Below are positions 27,635-38,160 of a stretch of 57,051 nt of DNA, piece by piece; position 1 is the first letter of the stretch; the number at the start of each line of letters is the position of its first letter. The notes under the pieces are model-generated. The model was not told the origin of the DNA. It ran no database searches and saw only the letters and a list, made by a program, of their open reading frames with translations. Source of the DNA: Gabonibacter massiliensis (GTDB lineage Bacteria; Bacteroidota; Bacteroidia; Bacteroidales; Marinifilaceae); contig LN913008.1 in the NCBI GenBank assembly GCA_001487125.1, forward strand, positions 1 to 57,051, given 5' to 3'. A program made the position numbers and the translations under genes.

Positions 27635-29602
27635 TCAATCCGTTAACTTAGCTCTCAACGAATCTTTAATGAAATAAACGATGATCGCGATATACATCAC
27701 TACGGCTAAAATTTCAGCACCGCTCCATTCCACGAACCAATCCGCACCGCAATACTTCAATATGGCGCTGATCACACCCATCAAGGCTCCCCCCGCGATA
27801 AATCCGGAAGCAATCAATGTCCCCCGTTCCCGGCGGGATTTATTTACCTGTTCATCTTTACTACGGGAACCGACATACCAACTAATCAACCCTCCGATCA
27901 ACAAAGGCGTATTTAAATCCAACGGAATAAACATCCCCAAGGCAAAGGCCAAGGCAGGAACACCGATCATCGTCAAGATCAAAGCCAACGCGGCTCCGGC
28001 AAAATAAAGCAGCCAGGGAGTTGCACCGCCCTCCATCAAAGGCTTAATCACGGCAGCCATAGCATTTGCCTGCGGTGCCACTAAAGCACCGTCTCCCACG
28101 AAACCGTAAGTCTTATTCAATACCATCATGACTCCGGCGATAGTAGCTGCCGACACGGCCGTTCCCAAGAATTTCCATCCCTCTTGTTTAGCGGGTGTGG
28201 TCCCCAGCCAATAACCGATTTTCAAATCCGTAATAAAACCTCCGGCCATAGATAAGGCCGTACAGACCACTCCTCCGATAATCATAGCGGCCGTCATTCC
28301 GCTTGTTCCGCTCAACCCCGCACTGACCAATACCAAAGAACTAAGAATAAGGGTCATCAACGTCATACCCGAAACCGGATTAGACCCCACGATAGCAATC
28401 GCGTTAGCAGCCACCGTGGTGAAGAGGAAAGCGATCACAAACACGATTAAAGTGGCAATAATCGTATGAAACATATTTCCCAACACCCCGATCTGGAAAA
28501 ATACGAATATAGCGATCAATGTGGCAATCAAACCGGACAAGATCGTCTTCATCGGAAGGTCTCTCTGGGTGCGTTCCGTTGTCTCCCCCGCGTCCTTTTT
28601 CCCTTTCAACTCACTCACGGCCAATCCCAAAGCTTGTTTTATGATACCGGAAGAACGAATGATTCCGATAATACCTGCCATCGCGATGCCTCCGATACCG
28701 ATGTGACGGGCATAATTGGAGAATAGCTGTTCCGGACTCATCTGACCAATCAGCATCGTAATATTTTCTCCCACGGCCAAAGTCTGTCCGTCGGCAAAAT
28801 AACTGATAAAAGGAATCAAAACGAACCATACCGTAAACGAACCCGCGCAAATAAAAGCAGCGTATTTCAATCCCACGATATAACCGAGACCCAATACCGC
28901 GGCTCCCGTGTTAATCTTTAACACGACTTTCATCTTGTCAGCCAACAACTCCCCCCAACCCATAATCCGGGTAGAGATCCCTTCCGACCACCAACCGAAA
29001 GTACTCACGATAAAATCATACAATCCGCCGATAAGCCCGCTAACAGCCAACAATTTAGCCTGATTTCCCTTTTTCTCTCCCGAAACCAAAACCTCCGTCG
29101 TGGCCGTTGCCTCCGGGAAGGGATACTTGCCATGCATATCCTTTACGAAATATTTCCTGAAAGGGATCAACAACATAATACCCAGCAATCCTCCGAACAG
29201 GGAAGATAGGAAAATCTGATAAAAATGTGCATCCAATCCCAAAATATAAAGAGCGGGTAAGGTAAATATAGCTCCCGCGACAATAACCCCGGAACTTGCC
29301 CCGATCGATTGGATAATGACATTCTGTCCCAACATGTTTTTACGTCCTAAGACATTACCGACCCCTACCGCAATGATAGCGATCGGAATTGCCGCTTCAA
29401 ATACCTGTCCTACTTTTAATCCCAAATAAGCGGCAGCGGCCGAAAAGACAATTGCCATAATGATACCGAATGTCACCGAATAGACTGTAACCTCCTGAGG
29501 TTTCGACTTTGCCGACATCATAGGCTTGTACTCTTCACCCGGCGCAAGCTCCCGATAGGCATTTTCGGGAAGCGAATTAGGTTGTTTGTTTTCTTGATCC
29601 AT
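27635..29602 (-). CDS. OPT-family oligopeptide transporter
   Basis: A 655-residue inner-membrane protein, almost entirely hydrophobic with roughly 14-16 spans, with the OPT family opening (YSVTFGIIMAIVFSAAAAYL, LGLKVGQVFEAAIPIAIIAV) and KYPFPEATATTEVLV, a typical OPT motif. OPT proteins import small peptides or metal chelates using the proton gradient. I start it at ATG 29602 (MDQENKQPN); the open frame extends to 29812, but a -7 promoter box at 29638-29645 lies inside that extension, which rules out the earlier start. pepT follows, so the natural reading is peptide uptake. Confidence 0.92.
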   Translation of the reverse strand: MDQENKQPNSLPENAYRELAPGEEYKPMMSAKSKPQEVTVYSVTFGIIMAIVFSAAAAYLGLKVGQVFEAAIPIAIIAVGVGNVLGRKNMLGQNVIIQSIGASSGVIVAGAIFTLPALYILGLDAHFYQIFLSSLFGGLLGIMLLIPFRKYFVKDMHGKYPFPEATATTEVLVSGEKKGNQAKLLAVSGLIGGLYDFIVSTFGWWSEGISTRIMGWGELLADKMKVVLKINTGAAVLGLGYIVGLKYAAFICAGSFTVWFVLIPFISYFADGQTLAVGENITMLIGQMSPEQLFSNYARHIGIGGIAMAGIIGIIRSSGIIKQALGLAVSELKGKKDAGETTERTQRDLPMKTILSGLIATLIAIFVFFQIGVLGNMFHTIIATLIVFVIAFLFTTVAANAIAIVGSNPVSGMTLMTLILSSLVLVSAGLSGTSGMTAAMIIGGVVCTALSMAGGFITDLKIGYWLGTTPAKQEGWKFLGTAVSAATIAGVMMVLNKTYGFVGDGALVAPQANAMAAVIKPLMEGGATPWLLYFAGAALALILTMIGVPALAFALGMFIPLDLNTPLLIGGLISWYVGSRSKDEQVNKSRRERGTLIASGFIAGGALMGVISAILKYCGADWFVEWSGAEILAVVMYIAIIVYFIKDSLRAKLTD

Positions 29603-30194
29603 CGTTTTTATAGTAAGTGATTTATTTATTCTGCCCCCAAAGATAATTATTTTAACCAAAAAATAGGAACCGAAACAACCTTTCTCTCCCGGTACAATCT
29701 TTTTAACAAATCGATCCTCACGCTGTCCCCCGTTTTTCACAAGAGTATGACTACGATGTTTTAAATAAAGATACAAATATGTGATATCGTTTATCTTATG
29801 TTTCAAACTCATCGATCATTCGTTCATCCACGAACCCCTTCTTATGTTTCCAGGCTTTCCGAAATACCTACATTAGAGCATACATTTTATTATTTTATAC
29901 AAACAGATATTAAAAACTAACATCAATCCCAAACTCCAAACACCGCATAGAAACACCCGCACAAAACAATCCGTAAAAATAGTAACAACTCTTCCCTGTC
30001 TTTCAATACAAGAATAAACATCTAAAAATGAATCCCTTTATCTATTCACCTATTATTCTATTCAAAAGGAGAAGATTCTTTGTTAAAAAAGAGATTTAAA
30101 TAATAAATATTATAAATATAAATAAAAATATTTTGATAAAATCCATGTTTTTTATAATTTTATACGACTATTAACTCTAATACATCTTAACCAC
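29603..30194. other. Gene-free divergent region between the OPT transporter and the TPR protein
   Basis: AT-rich. The only element seen is a minus-strand -7 box TATCTTTG (forward 29638-29645), about 36 bp ahead of the OPT start. A 23-codon frame at 30028-30099 has no family resemblance and no promoter. No clear promoter for the TPR gene was found. Confidence 0.5.
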
Positions 30195-31019
30195 ATGAGA
30201 AATCTATGTATGATTCTCTTTATGTTTTCATTCTTTTCGGTTTATGGCCAAAAAGACGTTGAATTAACTCAATCGGGCATCGAACAAGCCCATAAAGGTA
30301 ACTTTTCGCGGGCAATAACCCTATTCGATAAAGCACTGAAGATTAATCCTGAAAATATAAAAGCCATCTACAACAAAGGATTTATCCGGGAAAACCAAAA
30401 CCGTTTCGAAGAAGCCGCAGAACTATATTCCAGAATCATCGATCTGGAACCAAAGGATATATACTATTTCAGAAGAGGATACTGCTATTTTCAATCACGG
30501 CGATACCGGGAAGCACTTAAAGATTATAACCTGATGTTAAAAAAATATCCGGATGACAATGATTTACTGATGAAGAGAATCCGGATTTACATTCAACAGA
30601 AACAATGGAACAAAGTACTTTCTGATTTTGATACTTACTTGGAAAAAGATCCGGACGATTTCATCATACAAGCTAACAGGGCGAAACTATTGATTAACTT
30701 GAAAAGAGAAAAAGAGGCCCATACCATTCTGGAGAAACTAATACAAAAATACCCGGATGAAACCATCATTCTGAACAGCTGGGCTTTCTCCTTATTAAAA
30801 CAGGGGTTGACCGATAAAGCCTTACAATATATTAACAAAGCCCTGAAAATAAAGCCGAGCTACGCGGCAGCCTACATCACAAGAGCTCAAATATTCTTAG
30901 AGATAGGAGACAGGGAAAAAGCATGTAAAGATTACACCCAAGCTCAAAAATTAGGTTTTCCTATCGATCAATTAAACGAAGAGAGCATTGCACGGCTGAA
31001 TGCCAATTGCAAAAATTAA
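30195..31019 (+). CDS. Exported tetratricopeptide-repeat protein
   Basis: A 274-residue protein with a signal peptide (MRNLCMILFMFSFFSVYGQ) followed by about six TPR units of 34 residues (GNFSRAITLFDKALKINPEN, NRFEEAAELYSRIIDLEPKD, KALQYINKALKIKPSYAAAY, GDREKACKDYTQAQKLG). TPR proteins scaffold protein complexes; this one is likely periplasmic. It stands alone between divergent and convergent neighbours. Binding partner unknown. Confidence 0.85.
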   Translation: MRNLCMILFMFSFFSVYGQKDVELTQSGIEQAHKGNFSRAITLFDKALKINPENIKAIYNKGFIRENQNRFEEAAELYSRIIDLEPKDIYYFRRGYCYFQSRRYREALKDYNLMLKKYPDDNDLLMKRIRIYIQQKQWNKVLSDFDTYLEKDPDDFIIQANRAKLLINLKREKEAHTILEKLIQKYPDETIILNSWAFSLLKQGLTDKALQYINKALKIKPSYAAAYITRAQIFLEIGDREKACKDYTQAQKLGFPIDQLNEESIARLNANCKN

Positions 31020-31044
31020 CAAGCAGTTACACGATTAAAATGAT

Positions 31045-31077
31045 AAAAATAGCGCTGCCCAAAAATTGAACAGCGCC
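31045..31077 (-). terminator. Terminator after the pyruvate:ferredoxin oxidoreductase
   Basis: GCGCTG (31052-31057) pairs with CAGCGC (31071-31076) across a 13-nt loop; read on the minus strand the stem is followed by TATTTTTATC. It may also serve the converging TPR gene. Confidence 0.65.
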
Positions 31078-31096
31078 ATTTCCGTTATTGTGAATA

Positions 31097-34000
31097 TTAT
31101 TCGTTACCGTACTTCATTTCAGCACGACGTTTATAGCCTTCATACCTCCATTTAGCATCCCGTTCAGTCATTTCGAACAAACGTTCCGCATCTTCCGGAG
31201 CAGCCTTAATTAAGGAGTTGTAACGAACTTCGCCCATTAAGAACTCTCTGAATTTGGAATAATCCGGTTCTTTCGAATCCAACTGGAAGGGATTCTTACC
31301 TTCTTCTTCCAGCATCGGATTATAACGGTACAATTGCCAATAACCGCATTCCACGGCTTTCTTCTCCTCGGCCTGTGATTTACCCATACTTGCTTTCAAC
31401 CCGTGATTAATACAAGGCGCGTAAGCAATAATCAGAGAAGGTCCGGGATAAGCCTCAGCTTCTTTCAACGCTTTCAAATACTGAGCCTGATTTGCACCCA
31501 TGGCAACCTGTGCTACATACACGTAACCGTATGAAGCAGCCATCATACCCAAATCTTTTTTCCGGATCCGTTTCCCGCTTGCGGCAAACTTCGCCACGGC
31601 ACCGACAGGCGTCGATTTAGAAGATTGACCGCCGGTATTTGAATATACCTCCGTGTCCACAACCAGAACATTCACGTTCTGCCCGCTGGCTAACACGTGA
31701 TCCAATCCACCGTAACCGATATCATATGCCCAACCGTCACCACCGAAAATCCATTGTGACTTTTTCGTGAAATAGGGTTTCAACGCCATGATCTCCTTGG
31801 CAACAGCCGATGTTTCTTTCGACATTGCAGCAGATAATTTATCGCTCGTTGCCAACGTCTTATCCCCGTCTTCATAAGCGGTAATCCACTCTTGTGCGGC
31901 AGCCTGAGCCTCAGCAGAGAATTGATTCATATGCTCTTCAATCAGTCTCTTGACACGTTCGCGCAAACGATTAGCACCCTCTGCCATACCGAATCCGTAC
32001 TCGGCATTATCCTCAAACAAGGAGTTCGCCCAAGCCGGACCGCGACCGGTCACATTATTTTTACAATAGGGAGTGGAAGGAGCAGAACCTCCGTAAATAG
32101 AAGAACATCCGGTTGCATTAGCTACCATCATTCTCTCTCCGAATAGTTGGGTAATCAATTTAATATACGGGGTCTCACCGCAACCGGCACAAGCACCGGA
32201 GAACTCAAACAACGGTTGTTGGAATTGAGAATTTTTTACATTGTTCGGTTCCACCAGGCGTTTGTAACCGACCTTTTCATCCATATATTTGAAACGAGCA
32301 ATTTCAGCTTCCTGCGATTCAAGCGGCTTCATAACGAGGGCTTTCTCTTTTGCCGGACACACGTCGGCGCAGTTTCCACAACCCGTACAATCCAACGGAG
32401 ATACCTGAATCTTGAATTGAAGACCGGCAAACTCCTTACCGATAGCCGGCTTGGAGGTCGTTCCGGCAGGAGCAGCGGCTAACTCCGCTTCCGTCATCAA
32501 GAACGGGCGAATGGCAGCATGAGGACAAACATAAGCACACTGATTACATTGTATACAGTTATTTACTTGCCATTCCGGTACATTAATTGCAATTCCCCGT
32601 TTTTCATAACGGGAAGTCCCGGCAGGAAAAGTTCCATCCTCGCGTCCCGTAAACGCACTTACCGGAAGATCATCTCCAGCTTGAGCATTCATCACATCTA
32701 CCACCTTACGGATAAATTCAGGACGATTCGGATCGGGAGCTGCAACTTCATCTTGCAAGTTTTTCCAATCGGCAGGGATTTCTACCTTAACGACATGCTC
32801 ACCGCCGGCATCCACTGCCGCGTAATTCATTTTTACGACAGCTTCTCCTTTCTTGCCGTATGACTTATCGATGGCTTTTTTCATTTCACTCACGGCCAAT
32901 TCATACGGAATCACGTTCGTAATTTTAAAGAAAGCAGCCTGCATAATCGTATTCGTACGATTGCCCAAACCTAATTGCTGACCCAATTTCGTACCGTTAA
33001 TAATATAAAAATTAATCTCATTTTGGGCTAAATAACGCTTCATGGCATTCGGAAGATGATTCCCGACCTCTTTTTCATCCCAGATAGAGTTCAACAAGAA
33101 AGAGCCCCCCTTCTTCAATCCTTTCAATACGTCATACATATGAACGTAAGCCGGAACGTGACAAGCCACAAAGTCAGGAGTCGTTACTAAATAAGTAGAA
33201 CGGATCGGCTCATCACCGAAACGAAGGTGAGAAGCGGTAAAACCTCCCGATTTTTTAGAGTCATAAGCGAAATAAGCTTGACAATATTTATTGGTAGCAC
33301 TACCGATAATCTTAATCGAATTCTTATTGGCACCAACCGTACCGTCCGAGCCTAAACCGTAAAACTTAGCCTCATAGGTTCCGGCAGAAGTTACTTTTAC
33401 TTCCGGTTCTACGGGAAGAGAGTGGAAAGTAACATCATCTACGATTCCGATTGTAAATTTATCCTTAGGCTCATTCATTGCCAAATTCTTGTATACGGCG
33501 ATAATCTGCGCGGGAGTTACGTCTTTGGAACCCAAACCGTAACGTCCACCCACGATAACCGGAGCATTCTCTTTGCCGTAGAAGATCTCTTTCACATCCA
33601 AATACAACGGATCTCCGTTTGCTCCCGGCTCTTTTGTACGATCAAGTACGGCAATTCTTCTTACAGATGCCGGCATGACGTCCATAAAATATTTAGCAGA
33701 GAACGGACGGTACAGGTGTACTGCTATCATTCCGACCTTTTCTCCCTGAGCCATCTTATAGTCGATTACCTCCCGAATGGTCTCGGTCACCGACCCCATA
33801 GCTATGATGATATTCTCGGCATCGTTCGCACCATAGTAATCAAACGGACGATACGTACGTCCCGTGAGCTTAGACATCTCTTTCATGTATTCAGCCACGA
33901 TATCAGGAACCGCATCGTAAAAACGATTGGCAGCCTCTCTTGCCTGGAAATAGATATCCGGGTTCTGAGCCGTACCCTTCGTCACCGGATTCTCAGAACT

Positions 34001-34630
34001 TTGAGCTCTATCGCGGAACTCCTGCAACGCCTTCATATCCACTAATCCGCGCAGATCTTCCATATCAATCTCTTCTATCTTCTGTATCTCGTGAGACGTA
34101 CGGAATCCGTCGAAGAAATTTAAGAAAGGTACTCTCGATTTTATAGCAGTCAGGTGAGAAACAGCTGAAAGGTCCATCACTTCCTGAACGGAACCGGAAG
34201 CCAACATAGCAAAACCGGCCTGACGAGCAGCGTAAACATCCGCGTGATCTCCGAAAATAGAAAGAGCATGAGCCGCTAAAGCACGGGCACTCACGTGGAA
34301 AACGCATGGTAACAGCTCTCCCGCAATCTTATACATATTCGGAATCATCAGCAATAAACCTTGCGATGCAGTATACGTGGTTGTCAAAGCACCGGCTTGC
34401 AAAGAACCATGAACGGCTCCGGCAGCACCCGCCTCTGATTGCATTTCAACCAGGCGAACAGTTTCGCCAAACATATTTTTTCTTCCTTTAGCAGCCCATT
34501 CGTCAACGTATTCAGCCATCGGAGACGAAGGAGTGATCGGATAAATACACGATACTTCACTGAACATATAGGCTATATGCGCAGCAGCAGCGTTACCGTC
34601 ACAAGTAATAAATTTCTTTTCTTTTGCCAT
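31097..34630 (-). CDS. nifJ: Pyruvate:ferredoxin (flavodoxin) oxidoreductase
   Basis: A 1,177-residue single-chain enzyme that splits pyruvate and CoA into acetyl-CoA and CO2 while reducing ferredoxin, the central fermentative step in anaerobes. The N-terminal half has YPITPSSPMAEYVDEW; the centre has two 4Fe-4S clusters (CIQCNQCAYVCPHA and CTGCGNCADVCPA); the third cluster begins GACAGCGETPY, and the thiamine-diphosphate site is GDGWAYDIGYGGLDHVL followed by EVYSNTGGQSSKSTP. Length is normal for the homodimeric type. It is monocistronic, with a terminator behind it. Confidence 0.97.
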   Translation of the reverse strand: MAKEKKFITCDGNAAAAHIAYMFSEVSCIYPITPSSPMAEYVDEWAAKGRKNMFGETVRLVEMQSEAGAAGAVHGSLQAGALTTTYTASQGLLLMIPNMYKIAGELLPCVFHVSARALAAHALSIFGDHADVYAARQAGFAMLASGSVQEVMDLSAVSHLTAIKSRVPFLNFFDGFRTSHEIQKIEEIDMEDLRGLVDMKALQEFRDRAQSSENPVTKGTAQNPDIYFQAREAANRFYDAVPDIVAEYMKEMSKLTGRTYRPFDYYGANDAENIIIAMGSVTETIREVIDYKMAQGEKVGMIAVHLYRPFSAKYFMDVMPASVRRIAVLDRTKEPGANGDPLYLDVKEIFYGKENAPVIVGGRYGLGSKDVTPAQIIAVYKNLAMNEPKDKFTIGIVDDVTFHSLPVEPEVKVTSAGTYEAKFYGLGSDGTVGANKNSIKIIGSATNKYCQAYFAYDSKKSGGFTASHLRFGDEPIRSTYLVTTPDFVACHVPAYVHMYDVLKGLKKGGSFLLNSIWDEKEVGNHLPNAMKRYLAQNEINFYIINGTKLGQQLGLGNRTNTIMQAAFFKITNVIPYELAVSEMKKAIDKSYGKKGEAVVKMNYAAVDAGGEHVVKVEIPADWKNLQDEVAAPDPNRPEFIRKVVDVMNAQAGDDLPVSAFTGREDGTFPAGTSRYEKRGIAINVPEWQVNNCIQCNQCAYVCPHAAIRPFLMTEAELAAAPAGTTSKPAIGKEFAGLQFKIQVSPLDCTGCGNCADVCPAKEKALVMKPLESQEAEIARFKYMDEKVGYKRLVEPNNVKNSQFQQPLFEFSGACAGCGETPYIKLITQLFGERMMVANATGCSSIYGGSAPSTPYCKNNVTGRGPAWANSLFEDNAEYGFGMAEGANRLRERVKRLIEEHMNQFSAEAQAAAQEWITAYEDGDKTLATSDKLSAAMSKETSAVAKEIMALKPYFTKKSQWIFGGDGWAYDIGYGGLDHVLASGQNVNVLVVDTEVYSNTGGQSSKSTPVGAVAKFAASGKRIRKKDLGMMAASYGYVYVAQVAMGANQAQYLKALKEAEAYPGPSLIIAYAPCINHGLKASMGKSQAEEKKAVECGYWQLYRYNPMLEEEGKNPFQLDSKEPDYSKFREFLMGEVRYNSLIKAAPEDAERLFEMTERDAKWRYEGYKRRAEMKYGNE

Positions 34631-34758
34631 TTTTTTTTACATTAACTAACAATCATTCATTCCTCTGAAAACACGATTCAACACCTGAAAAATACCGAAG
34701 CCCTCTCCGTCCAGCATGTGATCTTATTCTCAACTATATTACACTATTTATTTAATTA

Positions 34759-35934
34759 TCAATATACAAAACCAGTAAGCCATAAAGGTACAATATTTTT
34801 CTTCCCTCGTTCTATCATATCCGTCATTATTATTAAATTATCCTTTATTCGCCTTTTATCTCCCTCTTGTCTCACGAGAATATCATAGCGTCCGTTTACC
34901 AGAAAATCCGCATTTTCCGAATAATTCAAGCTGGCCACAGGGCATAACTGACTAACTAAAAAGGTTTTTCTGACCGTAGCGGCATCCGTATTATCCAAAC
35001 ATACGGCATTCAATAAATTGGGATTATGAAGATATACCTGATTAGGCTTCAAGCCGTTCTCATCATCACTTTCCTTGTCAAACAACAAAGTCAGTAAACG
35101 GGCATTTTTCATATAATGCAAATAATTGAGTACCGTGGCCCTCGATACTCCGATTTCATGGCTCAGTTTGCTGATATTTACATTGTTATTATCATTTGCC
35201 ACAATATAAAGCAATTGCTTCAATTTGGTCAAATATTTCATTTCTATCTGGTTATTATACGGAATATCAAACTCTAACGTTAAGTTTATATTCTTTAATA
35301 AATAATCGATATGTGATTTCTCTTCCAAATAGATGGGATAATAGCCGTATTTCAAATAATTCCCGAAATGGGCCAAAGGACGCACGCGGTCTAAAATACG
35401 GTCTACAATCTCCTCGTGATGCTCCAATATCTCCTCAAAAGCAAATACCGGAAATTTATGTCCCGTCTCCAACTCCAGGAATTCCCGAAAAGACAGCCCG
35501 CTCAGGTTATACATCTCCACAATTCCGCACAGGTATTTGTTGGATTTAATCCTCACGATGGAAGAGGCCGTGAAAACAATCCGCAATTCTGGAAAATGAT
35601 CGTAAGCTTCCCTCAACTCTTTATCCCAATTGGGATATTTATGAACTTGATCCAGCAGCAATACTTTTCCCCCCAATTTATAGAAACGCTCCACAAAATG
35701 GAACAACCCCTCCGTCGCAAAAAAAAGATTATTGATATTCACGTAAAGACACGATGGATCGTCCTCATAATATTCTTTGCATAAAGCCAGAAGAAAATTT
35801 GTTTTCCCCACCCCGCGGCTCCCCTTTATAGCAATCAGACGGGCACGACAATCTATTACATCCAGCAATCCCCGACGGATAGTAGAAGTCCTCTCCTTCA
35901 ATAGAATATCGTGTGTAATACGTAAACTCTCCAT
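34759..35934 (-). CDS. AAA ATPase (AAA_14 / DUF4143 type) with Walker-B Glu replaced
   Basis: A 391-residue P-loop ATPase of the family with an N-terminal AAA_14 domain and a DUF4143-like C-terminus with a winged-helix part (LSHEIGVSRATVLNYLHYM). Walker A is KGSRGVGKT; Walker B reads VLLLDQVHKYP where LLLDEVHKYP is usual, so the catalytic Glu is Gln, a change that normally blocks ATP hydrolysis. The start at 35934 is preferred because a -7 box (TATATTTG, forward 35953-35960) lies between it and the alternative ATG at 35976. Isolated gene; function unknown, often linked to mobile or regulatory tasks. Confidence 0.78.
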   Translation of the reverse strand: MESLRITHDILLKERTSTIRRGLLDVIDCRARLIAIKGSRGVGKTNFLLALCKEYYEDDPSCLYVNINNLFFATEGLFHFVERFYKLGGKVLLLDQVHKYPNWDKELREAYDHFPELRIVFTASSIVRIKSNKYLCGIVEMYNLSGLSFREFLELETGHKFPVFAFEEILEHHEEIVDRILDRVRPLAHFGNYLKYGYYPIYLEEKSHIDYLLKNINLTLEFDIPYNNQIEMKYLTKLKQLLYIVANDNNNVNISKLSHEIGVSRATVLNYLHYMKNARLLTLLFDKESDDENGLKPNQVYLHNPNLLNAVCLDNTDAATVRKTFLVSQLCPVASLNYSENADFLVNGRYDILVRQEGDKRRIKDNLIIMTDMIERGKKNIVPLWLTGFVY

Positions 35935-35952
35935 CTCTCTTTTTTTGCAATG

Positions 35953-35960
35953 CAAATATA
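35953..35960 (-). promoter_or_regulatory. -7 box for the AAA ATPase gene
   Basis: On the minus strand TATATTTG fits TANNTTTG, 18 bp ahead of the ATG at 35934. No clean -33 element was found at 19-21 bp. Confidence 0.45.
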
Positions 35961-36005
35961 GTAAAAAAAGAAGCATTTTGTAATCTACATGTTACAAAAC
36001 ATAGA

Positions 36006-36041
36006 AAAAGCGGGTTAAAGATCATTTTAACCCGCTTTTTT
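36006..36041 (-). terminator. Terminator after rho
   Basis: AAAAGCGGGTTAAA (36006-36019) pairs with TTTAACCCGCTTTT (36026-36039) over a 6-nt loop, with T and A tracts on both sides. It separates rho from the AAA ATPase gene. Confidence 0.88.
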
Positions 36042-36060
36042 ATCTTATAAGTCATCTGAA

Positions 36061-38037
36061 TCACTTATCATTCATAGAAATCAGAAATTCCTCATTGGAT
36101 TTCGTTTTTTCCAAACGATCTTTCACAAATTGCATAGCTTCAACGGAGTTCATATCCGTCAAATAATTACGTAATATCCAAATTCGATTCAACGTGTAAT
36201 CACCCAACAAAAGGTCGTCACGACGCGTACTGGAAGCCGTAATATCCACAGCCGGATAAATACGACGATTGGATAATTTGCGATCCAATTGCAACTCCAT
36301 GTTACCCGTTCCTTTAAACTCTTCAAAAATCACATCATCCATTTTCGATCCGGTCTCCGTCAATGCGGTGGCCAAAATCGTCAACGATCCTCCATCTTCA
36401 ATATTCCGGGCCGCTCCGAAGAAACGTTTCGGCTTATGTAACGCGTTTGCATCCACACCGCCGGAAAGAACCTTACCGGAAGCAGGAGATACGGTATTAT
36501 AGGCGCGGGCCAAACGAGTAATGGAATCCAAAAGAATCACCACATCATGACCGCATTCCACCATACGTTTCGCCTTCTCTAAAACGATATTAGCGACCTT
36601 CACGTGGCGTTCCGCCGGTTCGTCGAACGTAGAGGAGATAACCTCTGCATTTACATTCCGGGCCATATCCGTAACCTCTTCCGGGCGCTCGTCTATCAAC
36701 AGTATGATCAAATAAACCTCCGGATGATTAGCAGAAATGGCATTGGCAATTTCCTTCAATAACATGGTTTTACCGGTCTTTGGTTGAGCAACGATCAATC
36801 CGCGCTGTCCTTTACCGATAGGAGCAAACATATCTACCACCCGGGTCGAAATGGTCGCACGTCCGTTTCCGGTCAAATTGAATTTTTCATTCGGGAAAAG
36901 AGGGGTAAGATGATCAAACGGAATACGATCCCGGACAGCTTCCGGAGACTTCCCGTTGATCTTTTCCACTTTTATCAAGGGGAAATATTTTTCTCCCTCT
37001 TTGGGCGGCCGCACCGTTCCTTCAACCGTATCACCGGTTGAGAGACCGAAAAGCTTAATTTGGCTCTGTGACACGTATATATCATCCGGCGAGTTCAGGT
37101 AATTATAATCCGATGAGCGTAAAAAACCGTAACCGTCAGGCATAATCTCCAACACTCCGGAATTTAATATAATACCTTCAAACTCATAATATTTATCTCT
37201 TTTGTCGAACCGCATTTTATTCGTATTCTCACGCTTCTCTTCCGACTCCGCCAACGGACTTTCAAGCACGGGTTCCTGTACCAATTCGGGCAAAATATCA
37301 ACATCCGGCTCATCCAATACGATATCGTCCTCTACAACTTGCTGTAAGGCTTCGTTATCTTTCTCGTAACGTTTAGCCTTCTTTACAAATTTAGACATCC
37401 GATCCTGTTTTGCCGGAAAATTTTCTTTACTCTTTTCTTCTTCCTTCTCCTCCGGTATAGCGGGCTCCGGACTTACCGACTGTTCATTATTTTCCGGCTT
37501 TTTATTCCGGCGATCCATAAACTTACGATTAGGCTTGTTTCCCCGTTTGTTTTCCTGACTATTTTCTATTTTCTTCTCCTCAGGAGCCGTCTCTTCAACT
37601 TCCTCTTTTTTATTCTCGACAACTATACCGTTCTCCGTACGATTCAGAACTATATCCTTATCCAAAATATCACTATGGATAACATTAATAACCCGGGGTT
37701 CTTCCTTCTTCTCCGCTTCTACCGCCACAGGTTCTTCTTTTGGTTCCTCTTTTGTAGGTAGGGTCTGGGATTTGTTATCCTTCTTATTAAACCTTTTCAT
37801 TCCTCCATTGGAATCTCCCACTTTCTGCACCCCTCCCCGTATAACCCGCACCCTGGGCTTCTTTTCTTTCGGTTCAACAGGAGTAGTTTCTTCTGTAGCC
37901 ACCATAGCCTGCTGATCCAAAATCTTATATATCAGCTCTTTCTTTTTATAGGATTCAACCCTTTTAACATTCAGATCTTTTGCAATTTGACGCAAATCTG
38001 AAAGTAATTTTTCATTCAGTTCTAAAATATCGTACAT
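36061..38037 (-). CDS. rho: Transcription termination factor Rho with long disordered insertion
   Basis: A 658-residue hexameric RNA-dependent helicase that ends transcripts. The order is a Rho-N helical domain (residues 1-45, [19 protein letters not shown]), then about 240 residues rich in Glu, Lys, Asn and Pro with no fold, then the RNA-binding cold-shock domain ([20 protein letters not shown]), Walker [16 protein letters not shown], Walker [10 protein letters not shown] and the Q/R loops. E. coli Rho is 419 residues, so the insertion accounts for the extra length; an intrinsically disordered insertion in Bacteroides thetaiotaomicron Rho is reported to drive phase separation. Promoter at 38114-38145. 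Confidence 0.97.
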   Translation of the reverse strand: MYDILELNEKLLSDLRQIAKDLNVKRVESYKKKELIYKILDQQAMVATEETTPVEPKEKKPRVRVIRGGVQKVGDSNGGMKRFNKKDNKSQTLPTKEEPKEEPVAVEAEKKEEPRVINVIHSDILDKDIVLNRTENGIVVENKKEEVEETAPEEKKIENSQENKRGNKPNRKFMDRRNKKPENNEQSVSPEPAIPEEKEEEKSKENFPAKQDRMSKFVKKAKRYEKDNEALQQVVEDDIVLDEPDVDILPELVQEPVLESPLAESEEKRENTNKMRFDKRDKYYEFEGIILNSGVLEIMPDGYGFLRSSDYNYLNSPDDIYVSQSQIKLFGLSTGDTVEGTVRPPKEGEKYFPLIKVEKINGKSPEAVRDRIPFDHLTPLFPNEKFNLTGNGRATISTRVVDMFAPIGKGQRGLIVAQPKTGKTMLLKEIANAISANHPEVYLIILLIDERPEEVTDMARNVNAEVISSTFDEPAERHVKVANIVLEKAKRMVECGHDVVILLDSITRLARAYNTVSPASGKVLSGGVDANALHKPKRFFGAARNIEDGGSLTILATALTETGSKMDDVIFEEFKGTGNMELQLDRKLSNRRIYPAVDITASSTRRDDLLLGDYTLNRIWILRNYLTDMNSVEAMQFVKDRLEKTKSNEEFLISMNDK

Positions 38038-38113
38038 ATAATTACGTTATGGATAATTATCATTAAGTAAGTTAAGTCACCCGGCATGAACCAGGTGGAA
38101 AGTATAATCTGCA

Positions 38114-38145
38114 CAAAATTAGAAAGAATTATCTTTATTCCCAAA
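38114..38145 (-). promoter_or_regulatory. Promoter of rho
   Basis: On the minus strand TTTG (forward 38142-38145), a 20-bp spacer and TAATTTTG (forward 38114-38121) match the Bacteroidetes consensus closely. The start would lie about 70 nt ahead of the rho ATG, leaving a leader that could carry autoregulation. Confidence 0.6.
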
Positions 38146-38160
38146 TTGTTAAGAAATAAT

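Noticed and set aside
29603-29812. N-terminal extension of the OPT transporter
   Set aside because: A -7 promoter box lies inside it and the residues look non-native, so the start at 29602 is preferred.
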